From: Amycolatopsis antarctica
GTDB lineage: Bacteria; Actinomycetota; Actinomycetes; Mycobacteriales; Pseudonocardiaceae
Length of the DNA: 64,000 nucleotides
Reading direction: 5' to 3'
NCBI RefSeq assembly: GCF_002262875.1
Contig: NZ_NKYE01000009.1
Location: 186,001-250,000 of the forward strand
Each line of letters opens with the position of its first letter. Positions within the stretch are counted from its first letter, which is position 1. This document shows, piece by piece, positions 53,905 to 62,423 of this stretch. A model generated the notes under the pieces. The model saw only the letters and a list, made by a program, of their open reading frames with translations. It did not search any database and was not told the origin of the DNA. The translations under genes and the position numbers were made by a program.

Positions 53905-54720
53905 GTGAAGATCACCCCCAGGACATCGCTGGCCGTGCTGGCCGGCGTCGGAGCGCTGGTAGTCGGCGTGCAGGTCCCCGTCACCGCGTCCGCGGACGTC
54001 GCCGCCCCGGCCACCGCCCAGGCACCCCGCGCCGACGACGAGTACTACCAGGACGCGCTCGGCAAGACCGGTCCCGAACTGAAGGCCGCGCTGAACCAGA
54101 TCATCAGCACCAACGAACAGTTGTCCTACGACGACGTCTGGGAAGCGCTGAAGGTGACCGATGAGGACCCGGCGAACCCGGCCAACGTCATCCTGCTCTA
54201 CACCGGACGGTCGCAGAGCAAGGACACCAACGGCGGCGACGCGGACCAGTGGAACCGGGAACACACCTGGGCGAAGTCGCACGGCGACTTCGGCACCTCC
54301 GTCGGTCCCGGTACCGACGTCCACCACCTGCGCCCCACCGACGTCTCGGTGAACGCCGAGCGGGGCAACAAGGACTTCGACATGGGCGGCACCGAGAGTG
54401 GTGAGGCGCCCGGCAACTTCACCGACGACGACTCGTGGGAGCCCCGCGACGAGGTCAAGGGCGATGTCGCGCGGATGATCATGTACATGGCCGTCCGCTA
54501 CGAGGGCACCGACAGCTATCCGGACCTCGAGCTGAACGACAACGTGGACAACGGTTCGCAGCCCTTCATGGGCCGCCAGTCGGTGATGCTGGAGTGGAAC
54601 ACCCAGGACCCGCCGGACACCTTCGAGCAGAACCGCAACCAGGTCATCTTCGACGAGTTCCAGAAGAACCGGAACCCGTTCATCGACCACCCGGAGTGGG
54701 CTGCCGAGATCTGGCAGTAG
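53905..54720 (+). CDS. Secreted endonuclease I (EndA/NucM family), 271 aa
   Basis: A Sec signal peptide (MKITPRTSLAVLAGVGALVV, cleavage probably after ASA near residue 30) precedes the mature nuclease. The His-Me finger core is NREHTW (117-122) and the metal-binding Asn/Glu lie further on (HHLRPTDVSVNAERGNKDF). The enzyme degrades DNA, and perhaps RNA, outside the cell for nutrient or phosphate supply. AGAGGA about 10 nt upstream is a moderate ribosome site. A strong terminator follows. Confidence 0.9.
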   Translation: MKITPRTSLAVLAGVGALVVGVQVPVTASADVAAPATAQAPRADDEYYQDALGKTGPELKAALNQIISTNEQLSYDDVWEALKVTDEDPANPANVILLYTGRSQSKDTNGGDADQWNREHTWAKSHGDFGTSVGPGTDVHHLRPTDVSVNAERGNKDFDMGGTESGEAPGNFTDDDSWEPRDEVKGDVARMIMYMAVRYEGTDSYPDLELNDNVDNGSQPFMGRQSVMLEWNTQDPPDTFEQNRNQVIFDEFQKNRNPFIDHPEWAAEIWQ

Positions 54721-54756
54721 GCGACCAGGGGCAGCGGCTCGGACGAGACGCGCACA

Positions 54757-54799
54757 CGCGAACGAGGGGGTGGCCGATGCGGCCGCCCCCTCGTTCGCG
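54757..54799. terminator. Bidirectional terminator after endonuclease I
   Basis: CGCGAACGAGGGGG (54757-54770) pairs perfectly with CCCCCTCGTTCGCG (54786-54799), with GGCC/GGCC pairs continuing inside. It lies between convergent genes. Confidence 0.85.
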
Positions 54800-54815
54800 T
54801 CCTGGTGGGGTCCCC

Positions 54816-56021
54816 TCAGGAACGGAGAAAGCCGGCGAGCCCGTCGAGCAGCCGGTCCACGTCCCCGTCGTCGTTGTACGGAGCCATACCCACCCGCAGT
54901 CCGCCCGTGTCGCCGAGGCCAAGCCACCGGGACGCCTCCAGCGCGTAGAACGAACCGGAGGGCGCGTTGACGCCCAGCCCGGCCAGATGACGGGAAGCGT
55001 CCGCGGTGTCCCGGCCCTCGACGGTGAGCAGCAGGGTCGGTGTCCGGTGCGCGGCGACCGAGTACGAGCGCACTCCCGTCAACGTCGCCAGCCCCGCTTC
55101 GGCTCGGCGGCGCAACGCGTCCTCGTGCGCCTCCAGCGCGGCCATCGACGCCACCAGCCGCGCCCGTCGCCCGGCCGCGTCGCCGGGGTCCAGCGCGGCC
55201 AGGAAGTCCACCGCCGCTGTGGTTCCCGCCAGCACCTCGTAGGGCAGGGTGCCGTACTCGAACCGTTCCGGCACCGCGTCCGTGGACGCGAGCAGCTTGT
55301 CCGGGCGCAGCGTCTCCAGCAGCTCCGGCCGCGCCACGAGCACCCCGAGATGCGGACCGAGGAACTTGTACGGCGAGCAGGTGAGGAAGTCCGCGCCGAG
55401 GGCGGCCATGTCCACGGCCGCGTGCGCGGCGTGATGGACGGCGTCGACGTAGACCAGGGCGCCGTGTTCGTGTGCCAGAGCCGCCAGCCCGGCGATGTGC
55501 GGCCGGGTGCCGATCAGGTTCGAGGCCGCGGTGACGGCCACCAGCCGGGTCCGTTCCGAGAGCACCTCGCGCAGGTGGCCCGCCGTCAGCTCGCCGCTTC
55601 CGGGATCGAAGTCCGCCCAGCGCACGGTGGCTCCCGCTCGTTCGGCGGCCTGCACCCATGGCCGGACGTTGGAATCGTGGTCGAGGCGGGTGACCACCAC
55701 CTCGTCGCCGGGCGACCAGGTCGCGGACAGGGTCCTGGCGAAGTCGTAGGCGAGCTGCGTCGCGCTGCGGCCGAGGACGACGCCGCCCGGATCGGCGCCG
55801 AGCAGGTCGGCCAGCGCGGCCCGGGCACCGGTCACGATGTCGTCCGCGGCCCGCTCGGCGGGAGTGCCGCGGCCCCGGTTCGACAACGGGGCCGTCATGG
55901 CTCCGGCCACCGCCTCCGCCACCGGCGAGGGGGTCTGCGTGCCGCCCGGCCCGTCGAAGAAGGCGACGCCGGAGGCCAGGGCGGGGAACTGGGCGCGTAC
56001 GGCGGCGATGTCGTAGGTCAC
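54816..56021 (-). CDS. Cysteine desulfurase-like PLP enzyme, 401 aa
   Basis: The sequence follows the aminotransferase class V/TIGR01976 pattern: FFDGPGGTQTPSPV at the start, DHDSNVRPW, VYVDAVHHAAHAAVDM, and the PLP Lys in TCSPYKFLGPHLGVL. The conserved Cys of true desulfurases is not evident, so the chemistry is uncertain. The start is GTG 56021 with CTGGAG 6 nt upstream. It probably stands alone. Confidence 0.87.
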   Translation of the reverse strand: MTYDIAAVRAQFPALASGVAFFDGPGGTQTPSPVAEAVAGAMTAPLSNRGRGTPAERAADDIVTGARAALADLLGADPGGVVLGRSATQLAYDFARTLSATWSPGDEVVVTRLDHDSNVRPWVQAAERAGATVRWADFDPGSGELTAGHLREVLSERTRLVAVTAASNLIGTRPHIAGLAALAHEHGALVYVDAVHHAAHAAVDMAALGADFLTCSPYKFLGPHLGVLVARPELLETLRPDKLLASTDAVPERFEYGTLPYEVLAGTTAAVDFLAALDPGDAAGRRARLVASMAALEAHEDALRRRAEAGLATLTGVRSYSVAAHRTPTLLLTVEGRDTADASRHLAGLGVNAPSGSFYALEASRWLGLGDTGGLRVGMAPYNDDGDVDRLLDGLAGFLRS

Positions 56022-56231
56022 GGGCCACTCCAGGGCGGTCGGCGGTGGCGGCCGGGAACGGCCGACCCGGCGAACCTACCGAGGGTGCGCGAGGTTCGCG
56101 ATCATCCGCGGCATGCGCCCCGACGTGGTGTTGCATCGGGATTCGAACGATCTTTGACGGTCCCGGGTGACACTCGCCCTCTGGGGGGTGATCATCGGGA
56201 AGCGGACGGGGACGAGGGGGTGGAATCGAGG

Positions 56232-56861
56232 GTGTCCTGGCGAGGGGTCAGCGTGGTGATCGTCGACGGTCATCCGGCCGTCCGGGCGGGCGTGCGGCAG
56301 TGGCTGCGCTCGGCGCGCCCGTCGATCGAGGTCCTCGCCTCCGGGGGCGAGGCCGGAACGGCCTGGTCCGCGCCCGGCCGGGACGCCGATGTGGTGGTGC
56401 TCGGCGCGGACCACGGCGACGTCGCCTCGCTCCCGGCCGCACTGCGCAGGCTCGCCGACGCCGGACGTCGCGTCGTCGTCTACTCGGCACTGGACGACGC
56501 CCGGCAGGCGGCACGCTCGGTCGAACTGGGAGCGTTGTGCCACCTGGGAAAGGTGGACGGCGAGGAGCGACTGGTGGCGGCCGTCCGCGCGGCGAGCACC
56601 GGTCGGGCCTACCGCGGTTCCGCCGTCCCGGACGGACGGCCGGCCCTGTCCGAGCGGGAGTCCGAGGTGCTGGTGGAGTGGTTCCGCTCCGAGTCCAAGG
56701 AGCTCGTCGCCTGCAGGCTCGGCATCTCCCCGAGCACGGTGAACTCCTATCTCGAACGGGCGCGCGTCAAGTACGCCCGCGACGGCCGGGAGGCCGCCAC
56801 CAAGTCCGCTCTGCTCGCGCGCGCCATTCAGGACGGCCTGGTCGGTCTCGACGAACTGTGA
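56232..56861 (+). CDS. LuxR-type regulator with a pseudo-receiver domain, 209 aa
   Basis: The C-terminus is a LuxR helix-turn-helix (LSERESEVLVEWFRSESKEL, GISPSTVNSYLERARVKYA). The N-terminus has the receiver fold (VVIVDGHPAVRAGVRQWL), but the phospho-acceptor Asp is replaced by Gly58 (DVVVLG where DVVLLD is expected) and the acidic pair is D12-G13. It cannot be phosphorylated in the normal way and no kinase is near. It may respond to a ligand or partner. The start is uncertain: GTG 56232, 56220 and 56253 are all in frame, the last with the best ribosome site. Confidence 0.82.
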   Translation: MSWRGVSVVIVDGHPAVRAGVRQWLRSARPSIEVLASGGEAGTAWSAPGRDADVVVLGADHGDVASLPAALRRLADAGRRVVVYSALDDARQAARSVELGALCHLGKVDGEERLVAAVRAASTGRAYRGSAVPDGRPALSERESEVLVEWFRSESKELVACRLGISPSTVNSYLERARVKYARDGREAATKSALLARAIQDGLVGLDEL

Positions 56862-56890
56862 CCCTGCGCCACCGGCCGGCGAACCGCCCG

Positions 56891-56931
56891 GGCGGGGCGC
56901 ATTCCGTGTCGCCACGGACTCGCGCCCCGCC
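56891..56931. terminator. Bidirectional terminator between convergent genes
   Basis: GGCGGGGCGC (56891-56900) pairs with GCGCCCCGCC (56922-56931), and TCCGTG-TCGC-CACGGA continues the stem inside. Confidence 0.8.
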
Positions 56932-56942
56932 GCGATGCGGTG

Positions 56943-57515
56943 TCAGGAGCAGGCGGCGATGACGCCCGGAATGCCGGTCAGTGCCACCAGCAGGTTCGCG
57001 GCCTCCTCGCTCGCCTCACCGGGGATCGTTCCGGACTTGATGAAGCGGTACACGATGTCGGCGAACTTCCTGATACCGCCGAACTCCTTGACGATCCGCC
57101 ACGCCTTGCCGACCGGGATGGTCGTCTCGGCGATGAAGGTGGTGATGCCGGTGGCGCACCGCGCCGGATCGAACCGGGGGCTCACCTCACCGGAGACGCC
57201 TACCGGCGCGTTGAGCGCCGCGGTGATCGTCCGCTGCACCTCGGGGTCGTTGAGCGGCCGGGAATGCAGGTGGCCCGGCAGCGACTCGATCGCCGCGGCG
57301 AACCGTTCGAACATCTGCTGGCCACCCGGTATCTCGGACGCGGACTGCGCGGGGGCGGCGGGCGCGGCCGGGGCGGCGAAGGCCGCGGCGGACCCGGCGG
57401 CCATGCCGGTGAACATCGTCCCGGCCAGGGCGGCGGCGACACCGGCCCGCGCGAGCCTGCGCTTCCGGGCCGGGGCGGCGGTCTCGGTCTCGGTGCCGAT
57501 ATCCGTGGCGTTCAT
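56943..57515 (-). CDS. Secreted helical protein of unknown function, 190 aa
   Basis: A Sec-type signal peptide with a basic start (RKRRLARAG) and a hydrophobic core (AAALAGTMFTGMAAGSAAA) ends in an Ala-rich stretch. The mature part is about 130 residues, helical, with two Cys far apart (RCATG and the C-terminal AACS). I recognise no family. AAGGAGA 4 nt before the ATG is a strong ribosome site. Confidence 0.7.
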   Translation of the reverse strand: MNATDIGTETETAAPARKRRLARAGVAAALAGTMFTGMAAGSAAAFAAPAAPAAPAQSASEIPGGQQMFERFAAAIESLPGHLHSRPLNDPEVQRTITAALNAPVGVSGEVSPRFDPARCATGITTFIAETTIPVGKAWRIVKEFGGIRKFADIVYRFIKSGTIPGEASEEAANLLVALTGIPGVIAACS

Positions 57516-57783
57516 GGCGTCTCCTTCGTCGGAATCCGGATCCGGCCGTTCCCGGCACACGTTCCGCCGTGGCGGATCCGGATGGTGAATTCGGTGACGT
57601 ATCGGAAACTAACGCACAGTGAATGGTGCCGCTGCCGGTCCAACGACCCGCAAAAGCCGTCAATCAGGGAAATCATTCTCACGAATCACCGGATCGATTC
57701 GCAATTTCATCGGAGTTTCATCGCCAGTGGTATCGCCGTTCCATTCGACGGCGATTCGCGCACGGATTTCCGGTACCTGTCCC
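57516..57783. other. Intergenic region, A/T-richer than average
   Basis: About 270 bp between two leftward genes. It must hold the promoter of the secreted protein. A hairpin ATCGCCGT...ACGGCGAT (57732-57755) lies just downstream of rnhA and may be its terminator. No coding signal. Confidence 0.45.
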
Positions 57784-58254
57784 TCAGCCGCGCGAGGGCT
57801 GCCCGTCGACCGCCTCGCGCATACCGCGCACCGCCAGCCGGTCGGCGCGCTCGTTCTCCGGATGCCCGGCGTGGCCCTTGACCCAGTGCCACTCGATCCG
57901 GTGCGGGGTGCACGCCGCGTCCAGTCGCTGCCACAGATCGGCGTTCTTCACCGGTTCCCTGCTCTGCGTACGCCAGCCGTTTCCCTTCCACCGCGGCATC
58001 CACTGCGTGATGCCGTTTCGCACATAGGTGCTGTCGGTGTGGATGTGCACGATCGACGGACGGGTCAGCCCCTCCAGCGCCTGGATCGGAGCGGTCAGTT
58101 CCATCCGGTTGTTCGTTGTGGTGCCCGCGTCACCACCGCACAGTTCCTTTTCGTGCCGCCCGTACCGCAGCACCGCGCCCCACCCGCCGGGCCCTGGATT
58201 GCCACTGCACGCCCCGTCGGTGTAGATCTCCACGATCCGTTCGCTCTCCGCCAC
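57784..58254 (-). CDS. rnhA: Ribonuclease HI, 156 aa
   Basis: All four catalytic acids are in place: D13 (YTDGAC), E52 (NNRMEL), D74 (HTDSTY) and the last Asp in ENERADRL. The [20 protein letters not shown] segment is the usual C-terminal signature. It removes RNA from RNA-DNA hybrids in the cytosol. GTG 58254 gives the normal length, and TATGTT lies 6 nt upstream (58261-58266 on the plus strand), so the message is leaderless. Confidence 0.95.
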   Translation of the reverse strand: MAESERIVEIYTDGACSGNPGPGGWGAVLRYGRHEKELCGGDAGTTTNNRMELTAPIQALEGLTRPSIVHIHTDSTYVRNGITQWMPRWKGNGWRTQSREPVKNADLWQRLDAACTPHRIEWHWVKGHAGHPENERADRLAVRGMREAVDGQPSRG

Positions 58255-58368
58255 CCGCGCAACATAGCGCCGGGCGGTGTACACGTCCGGACCGCCCGGG
58301 ACCGCGCCGGTGGCCCTCCGCGCACGACCGCGGTTGACCGTCGCCACCCGGGTGGGCAGGGTGGGCCG

Positions 58369-59316
58369 ATGAGCGCTGGTGAGGAACGGCACGGGGTGGC
58401 ACTGACCAACCTCGACCAGCCGTTGTTCGACGGTGCGGACGCGAGCAAGCGCGACCTGGTGGACTACCTCGACGCGATGGCCGACCGCATCCTGCCGGAT
58501 CTGCGGGACCGCCCGCTGTCGGTGCTGCGGGTCCGCCCCGGCCAGGAACCCTTCATGCAGAAGAACGTCCCGAAATACACCCCGGACTGGGTACGCACGA
58601 TGCGGGTCTGGGCAGAGTCCTCGCGGCGGGAGGTCTCCTACGCGTTGTGCGACGACCGGCGGACCTTGCTGTGGTTCGCCAACCAGCGCGCCGTCGAGTA
58701 CCACCCCGCGCTGGTGCCCGCCGCGGACGCGCACCGGCCGACCCGGCTGGTGCTGGACCTCGACCCGCCGGAGGGGGAGCCTTTCGCGTTGGTCGTGCGC
58801 GCCGCCCATCTGGTTCGCCGCGCGCTGGCCGACGACGGGCTGACCGGCGCGGTGAAGACCAGCGGGGCCAAGGGCGTGCACGTGTTCGTGCCGATCGAGG
58901 CCGCGCCGGTCGAGGACGTCGCCGCCGCCACCCGGGCACTGGCGGCCAGGGCGGAGCGGATCGATCCCGCGCTGGCGACCACGGCGTTCATCAGGGAGGA
59001 CCGGGCGGGCAAGGTGTTCCTTGACTCGACCCGCGCGGGCGGCGCGACGGTCGTCGCCGCGTACAGCCCGCGCATCCGTCCGGGAGTGCCGGTCTCCTTC
59101 CCGCTGGGCTGGGAGGACCTCGACAACGTCACCCCGGCCGATTTCACCCTGCGGACCGCTCCGGGACTGCTCGGTGACGGTGACCCATGGGCGGCGCGGC
59201 TGCCCGGACCGCAGGCGCTGCCCGCCGATCTCGTCGAGGAGGGGCACACGATCCCGATAGCCAGGGTGCAGGCGATGCACGAGGGCAAGCGCCGCGCGCG
59301 GGCCCGTCGCACCTGA
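58369..59316 (+). CDS. Stand-alone LigD-type polymerase/primase domain, 315 aa
   Basis: The archaeo-eukaryotic primase-like fold of LigD PolDom is clear: catalytic DLDPPE (130-135), [13 protein letters not shown] (about 165) and the ending [14 protein letters not shown] typical of PolDom proteins. It adds ribonucleotides during end joining. There is no ligase or phosphoesterase domain, and no Ku in the window, so partners are elsewhere. It is divergent from rnhA, which is notable since both handle RNA in DNA. Confidence 0.9.
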   Translation: MSAGEERHGVALTNLDQPLFDGADASKRDLVDYLDAMADRILPDLRDRPLSVLRVRPGQEPFMQKNVPKYTPDWVRTMRVWAESSRREVSYALCDDRRTLLWFANQRAVEYHPALVPAADAHRPTRLVLDLDPPEGEPFALVVRAAHLVRRALADDGLTGAVKTSGAKGVHVFVPIEAAPVEDVAAATRALAARAERIDPALATTAFIREDRAGKVFLDSTRAGGATVVAAYSPRIRPGVPVSFPLGWEDLDNVTPADFTLRTAPGLLGDGDPWAARLPGPQALPADLVEEGHTIPIARVQAMHEGKRRARARRT

Positions 59317-59339
59317 GGTTCGCGATCGGCTCGGGACGG

Positions 59340-59846
59340 CTACCCGCGCCGGTCCCGCAGGGGGTTGCGGACCAGCCAGCTCTCCGGTGGCCCCTCCGGA
59401 TCGGCGCCCGGTTCGCGGGTCGCCGTCCCTTCCGGTTCCGGGCCGGGCGTGGCGTTCGCGCGGGGTGCGCGCCGGACGCTGACCTGTTCGATCGGCGGGG
59501 GAGGCAGCAGTGAGGACGGCAGCTCGCCGATGACGTTCTCGTTCAGCAGCGAGACGTACACCTCGCGCACCTGGGTCCGCGCGTCCGCGGCGGCGTTGCG
59601 GATCACCGCCGTGATCGCACGGGCGAGGTCGTCCCGGGCGGACCCGCGCATCTCGGGTGCCAGTTCGAGGCGCAGCAGCATCCCGGCGTGATCGACCGTG
59701 GCCCGTACCCCGCCGTCCTGACTCGCCGCCGTCCCGCGGACCGCGGCCACGGCCTCGCGCGCCCAGTCCCGCGCCTGGCGGCGGCGGGCCGAGTCGGTGC
59801 GCAGTTCGGCGGTGCGCGCCCGGAGACGTTCCGCGCTCTCAGCCAT
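59340..59846 (-). CDS. YbaB/EbfC-like protein of an ESX-type set, 168 aa
   Basis: The first 110 residues follow the YbaB pattern (coiled N-terminal helix, [38 protein letters not shown], then [20 protein letters not shown]). The tail of 55 residues is disordered and rich in Pro/Glu. YbaB paralogues of this sort accompany WXG100-like genes in actinomycetes and are not the dnaX-linked nucleoid protein. It follows the WXG gene by 36 nt. Confidence 0.72.
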   Translation of the reverse strand: MAESAERLRARTAELRTDSARRRQARDWAREAVAAVRGTAASQDGGVRATVDHAGMLLRLELAPEMRGSARDDLARAITAVIRNAAADARTQVREVYVSLLNENVIGELPSSLLPPPPIEQVSVRRAPRANATPGPEPEGTATREPGADPEGPPESWLVRNPLRDRRG

Positions 59847-59881
59847 GGCCGAGTCCCGGCTCCGGACCCGCCCGCCCGCCG

Positions 59882-60895
59882 TCAGCCACGGTGACTGTCA
59901 TCGACCTCCCCGCCGCGCTCCGCGGGCCGGTCCTGGCCGGGGTCAGGGTCGTTGCGCTCGCCGGGTACGTCCGGGCGTTGCCGGTCCGGTTCCCGCACGA
60001 GGTCCCGCCCGCTCACCCGGTCGGAGACCTCGGCGGGCTGCCCCTCGCGGTGGAAGTCGTCCGGATCGAAGGCCTCGTCGGTGACCAGGTCCGGGCGAGA
60101 GGGCCGGAGTTCGCGCAGCCCTTCGCCGGAGATCCCCGCCGCCACCGCCTGGAAGGCCGAGGTGACCTTGGCCATCTCCATGGTCGCCGTCTCCAGTATC
60201 GCCCGGCCCTCCCACGGCATGAGTGCGATGATCTTGCACTTGGAGCCGCCGCCGACCATGTACGTGCTCATACCGGTCGCGCCGCCCTGCAACGCGTTCC
60301 CGACGGACAGGACCGTCGTGGCCACGGCGGCGCTCGCTCCCGCCGTCGCCGCCGCCGTGCCCACCGAGATGGCCGCGGAGACCAGGGTCATGGTGATCTT
60401 CTGCTCGGTCTCCTGGGCCTGTTCGACACCGTCCTGCGTCCTGCTGACGAACTCGAGCACGTCATCACGGAACCGGGTGATCACCTCGCGGTAGGCCTTG
60501 AGCGCGTACTCGGCACCACGGAGCCGGTCCCAGCAGTTCGCCAGCGCGAGCTGCATCCCGTTCCCACCGGACATGTGCGAACGGAAGTTCGCCGCGGAAT
60601 CGCCCTGCCAGTTCTCCAGGTACAGGTCCATCTCCGCGAGGATGCTCTCGCACAGATCCGGGTTGATCGCGCTCGCGGCGGAACCGAGGGCGGTCGCCTG
60701 GTCGTGCGCGCCGGCGAGCGCCTCCTCGACGTCGGCGAAGCGGGCGAGATCGTCGAACATCTCCCGGACGTCGTCCTTCGCGTAGGGGTAGTTCGCCTGG
60801 TCCTCCACATGGTCCGGGATGTACCAGTCCCGTCCCTCGTCGAACTTCTCGACGAAGTAGTCCGCGAAGGCGCTCATGTCCTCGGCCCAGCTCAC
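59882..60895 (-). CDS. WXG100-like ESX-type protein with C-terminal extension, 337 aa
   Basis: A helical hairpin with a Trp-x-Gly turn (WQG 96-98 in ENWQGDSAANF) is the WXG100 hallmark. A helical/hydrophobic middle (LVSAAISVGTAAATAGASAA) resembles a membrane-active segment, and the last 80 residues are highly charged, rich in Asp/Arg/Glu. It is probably a secreted effector or polymorphic-toxin-like substrate. Its GTG overlaps the upstream stop by 4 nt. Confidence 0.72.
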   Translation of the reverse strand: MSWAEDMSAFADYFVEKFDEGRDWYIPDHVEDQANYPYAKDDVREMFDDLARFADVEEALAGAHDQATALGSAASAINPDLCESILAEMDLYLENWQGDSAANFRSHMSGGNGMQLALANCWDRLRGAEYALKAYREVITRFRDDVLEFVSRTQDGVEQAQETEQKITMTLVSAAISVGTAAATAGASAAVATTVLSVGNALQGGATGMSTYMVGGGSKCKIIALMPWEGRAILETATMEMAKVTSAFQAVAAGISGEGLRELRPSRPDLVTDEAFDPDDFHREGQPAEVSDRVSGRDLVREPDRQRPDVPGERNDPDPGQDRPAERGGEVDDSHRG

Positions 60896-61221
60896 GACGG
60901 CGCTCCCGCCGCCCGCCGCAGGCCGCTCGCGGCGGCCTCGTCGGCGGCGACGTACCGGTCGGCGATCTCGACGAGGGCGCGGCGGGCGAGCGTGAGGTTC
61001 TCGGCGTTGTCCTCGAGGACCCGCAGCAACAGGTCACGCGCGCTCGTCCACTCCGCCGCGGGCCCGTCGACCGCGCCACTGCCGTCGAAGGTGTTGTCGT
61101 CGTCGCTCAGGGTCGAGGCGAGTTCGCTCCTGCTCAGGTCGACCGCGGCGATGAGGTCCGCCATCTCGGACCGCGCCATCTTCTTCAGGCCTTCAGGTTC
61201 GGCGTAGAAGCCGTCACCCAT
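60892..61221 (-). CDS. EspC-like small ESX protein, 109 aa
   Basis: The size, helical character and N-terminus (MGDGFYAEPEGLKKMARSEM) match the EspC/DUF2580 type VII target family. There is no clear WXG in this chain; it would pair with the WXG protein downstream. GGGGGGA 4-5 nt before the ATG supports the start. It is the first of three coupled genes. No EccC, EccD or MycP core genes are in the window. Confidence 0.7.
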   Translation of the reverse strand: MGDGFYAEPEGLKKMARSEMADLIAAVDLSRSELASTLSDDDNTFDGSGAVDGPAAEWTSARDLLLRVLEDNAENLTLARRALVEIADRYVAADEAAASGLRRAAGAPS

Positions 61222-61446
61222 CGTTCCCCCCGGGTTCGCGGTTCGGCGGCGTCCCGTCGGTGGACGCCCCGGCCAGTTCACCGGCAGCCGGGGGCAGACG
61301 CCAGCGTCCAAGGGCGCATCCCGTGGCGACGAAAGTGAGGTGTCGCCCCGAACGCGCCACACCGTTCGTCGCTGCCCGGCCGTCGGTCGCGGATACGCGG
61401 AAACCTCGGCCGCGCCGTGAGGCGGATATGTCCGCGGTGAGCGAAG

Positions 61447-61774
61447 CTGCGTACCGCTCACCGACGAACACCTCGGCCGCTTGTTCGACCTGGCTGACGA
61501 GGATCACGCACAGTTCGCCAGGACGCGCCCCGAGTGGGGCGCCCGCCGGATCGCTGTCACGCCCCGCCCGAGGTGCGGCGCCACACCATCTCGGGCGGCG
61601 ATTCCTGCTCGACGGTCCCGAGTGGACCGCGGTCGAGGCGGAGCATCGGCACTGCGAGCGCCTGGCCGATGGCCACCCGGCGCGTGACACCCTCGGCCAG
61701 GGTGGGGAGCGGGCCGGGTTTCTGGCCGCCTGTGCCGATCTGATCGACCGTTCGCCGGCCGGGAGGATGGCATG
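61447..61774 (+). pseudogene. Frameshifted gene remnant, family unknown
   Basis: Good coding sequence appears in pieces in different frames: LTDEHLGRLFDLADEDHAQF (frame 1), PPEVRRHTISGG (frame 2) and GPEWTAVEAEHRHCERLADG followed by ACADLIDRSPAGRMA (frame 3). Two frame changes within 60 nt imply decay. The last frame stops in an ATGA overlap with the next broken gene, as if they were once an operon. I cannot name the family. Confidence 0.4.
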
Positions 61775-62183
61775 AGCGGACCGGGTTCGATGCGACTGGC
61801 CCGCGAGGAGCGGGCAGATCTGGCCGAGGTGCTGTCCCAACTCACCGAGCAGCAGTGGAACGCGCCGACGCTGTGCACCCGGTGGCGGGTACGGGACGTC
61901 GTCGCGCACATCATCAGCTACGACCATCTCGCCCGCCGAACGCCTTGCCGCGGCTCTGCCCTTCGCCCGCATCGCTCCGCCGATCACAGCGTTCTGTCGG
62001 GCCCGGGGACTGCGGCTGGTCGACACCGACATCGACTGGCGCGCCGGACACGGTCCCACCGTGCAGGGTCCGGCAGAGGCCATCCTGATGGCCATCGCCG
62101 GACGCGCGGCCGCACTGACCGATCTCGCCGGCACCGGCCTGCCCACACTCATCCACCGCACTCCTGAAGCGACCGACCACTGA
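61772..62183 (+). pseudogene. MDMPI-family gene with internal deletion and frameshift
   Basis: The start is intact (GGGAGG 5-6 nt before the ATG), and the N-terminal domain reads LTEQQWNAPTLCTRWRVRDV then VAHIISYDHLARR. The frame then breaks. In the +1 frame the C-terminal domain follows: ERLAAALPFARIAPPITAFC, LRLVDTDIDWRAGHGP, EAILMAIAGRAAALTDLAG. The central 100 or so residues are missing. The family uses mycothiol. The product would be truncated and non-functional. Confidence 0.7.
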
Positions 62184-62417
62184 CGGTGGCTCTGGACATA
62201 CGTTCGCGCCAACCGGTTGCCGTCCGGCGACGCTGAAGCGGCTGCCAGGTACGGAACGGTGGTCGCACTGGTTCTCGCGGCGAACCGGGATCCGCGGCCC
62301 CTGCGCATGGATCTGCTGATCGCCGCGATCGCCTCGTCACGTGGACTGCCGCTCTGCACCCGCAACGAGGGCGACTTCACGGGGCCGGGCGGAACGGTCG
62401 AGGTGGTCGCCGTCTGA
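62184..62417 (+). pseudogene. Truncated PIN-domain (VapC-like) toxin, C-terminal half
   Basis: The frame encodes AARYGTVVALVLAANRDPRP, then MDLLIAAIASSRGLPLCTRN and GDFTGPGGTVEVVAV, the C-terminal half of a VapC toxin with the late Asp residues (MDLLIA and EGDF). The N-terminal half with the first catalytic Asp, and any antitoxin, are gone. No start or ribosome site is visible. It abuts the broken MDMPI gene. Confidence 0.6.
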
Positions 62418-62423
62418 ACGAGC

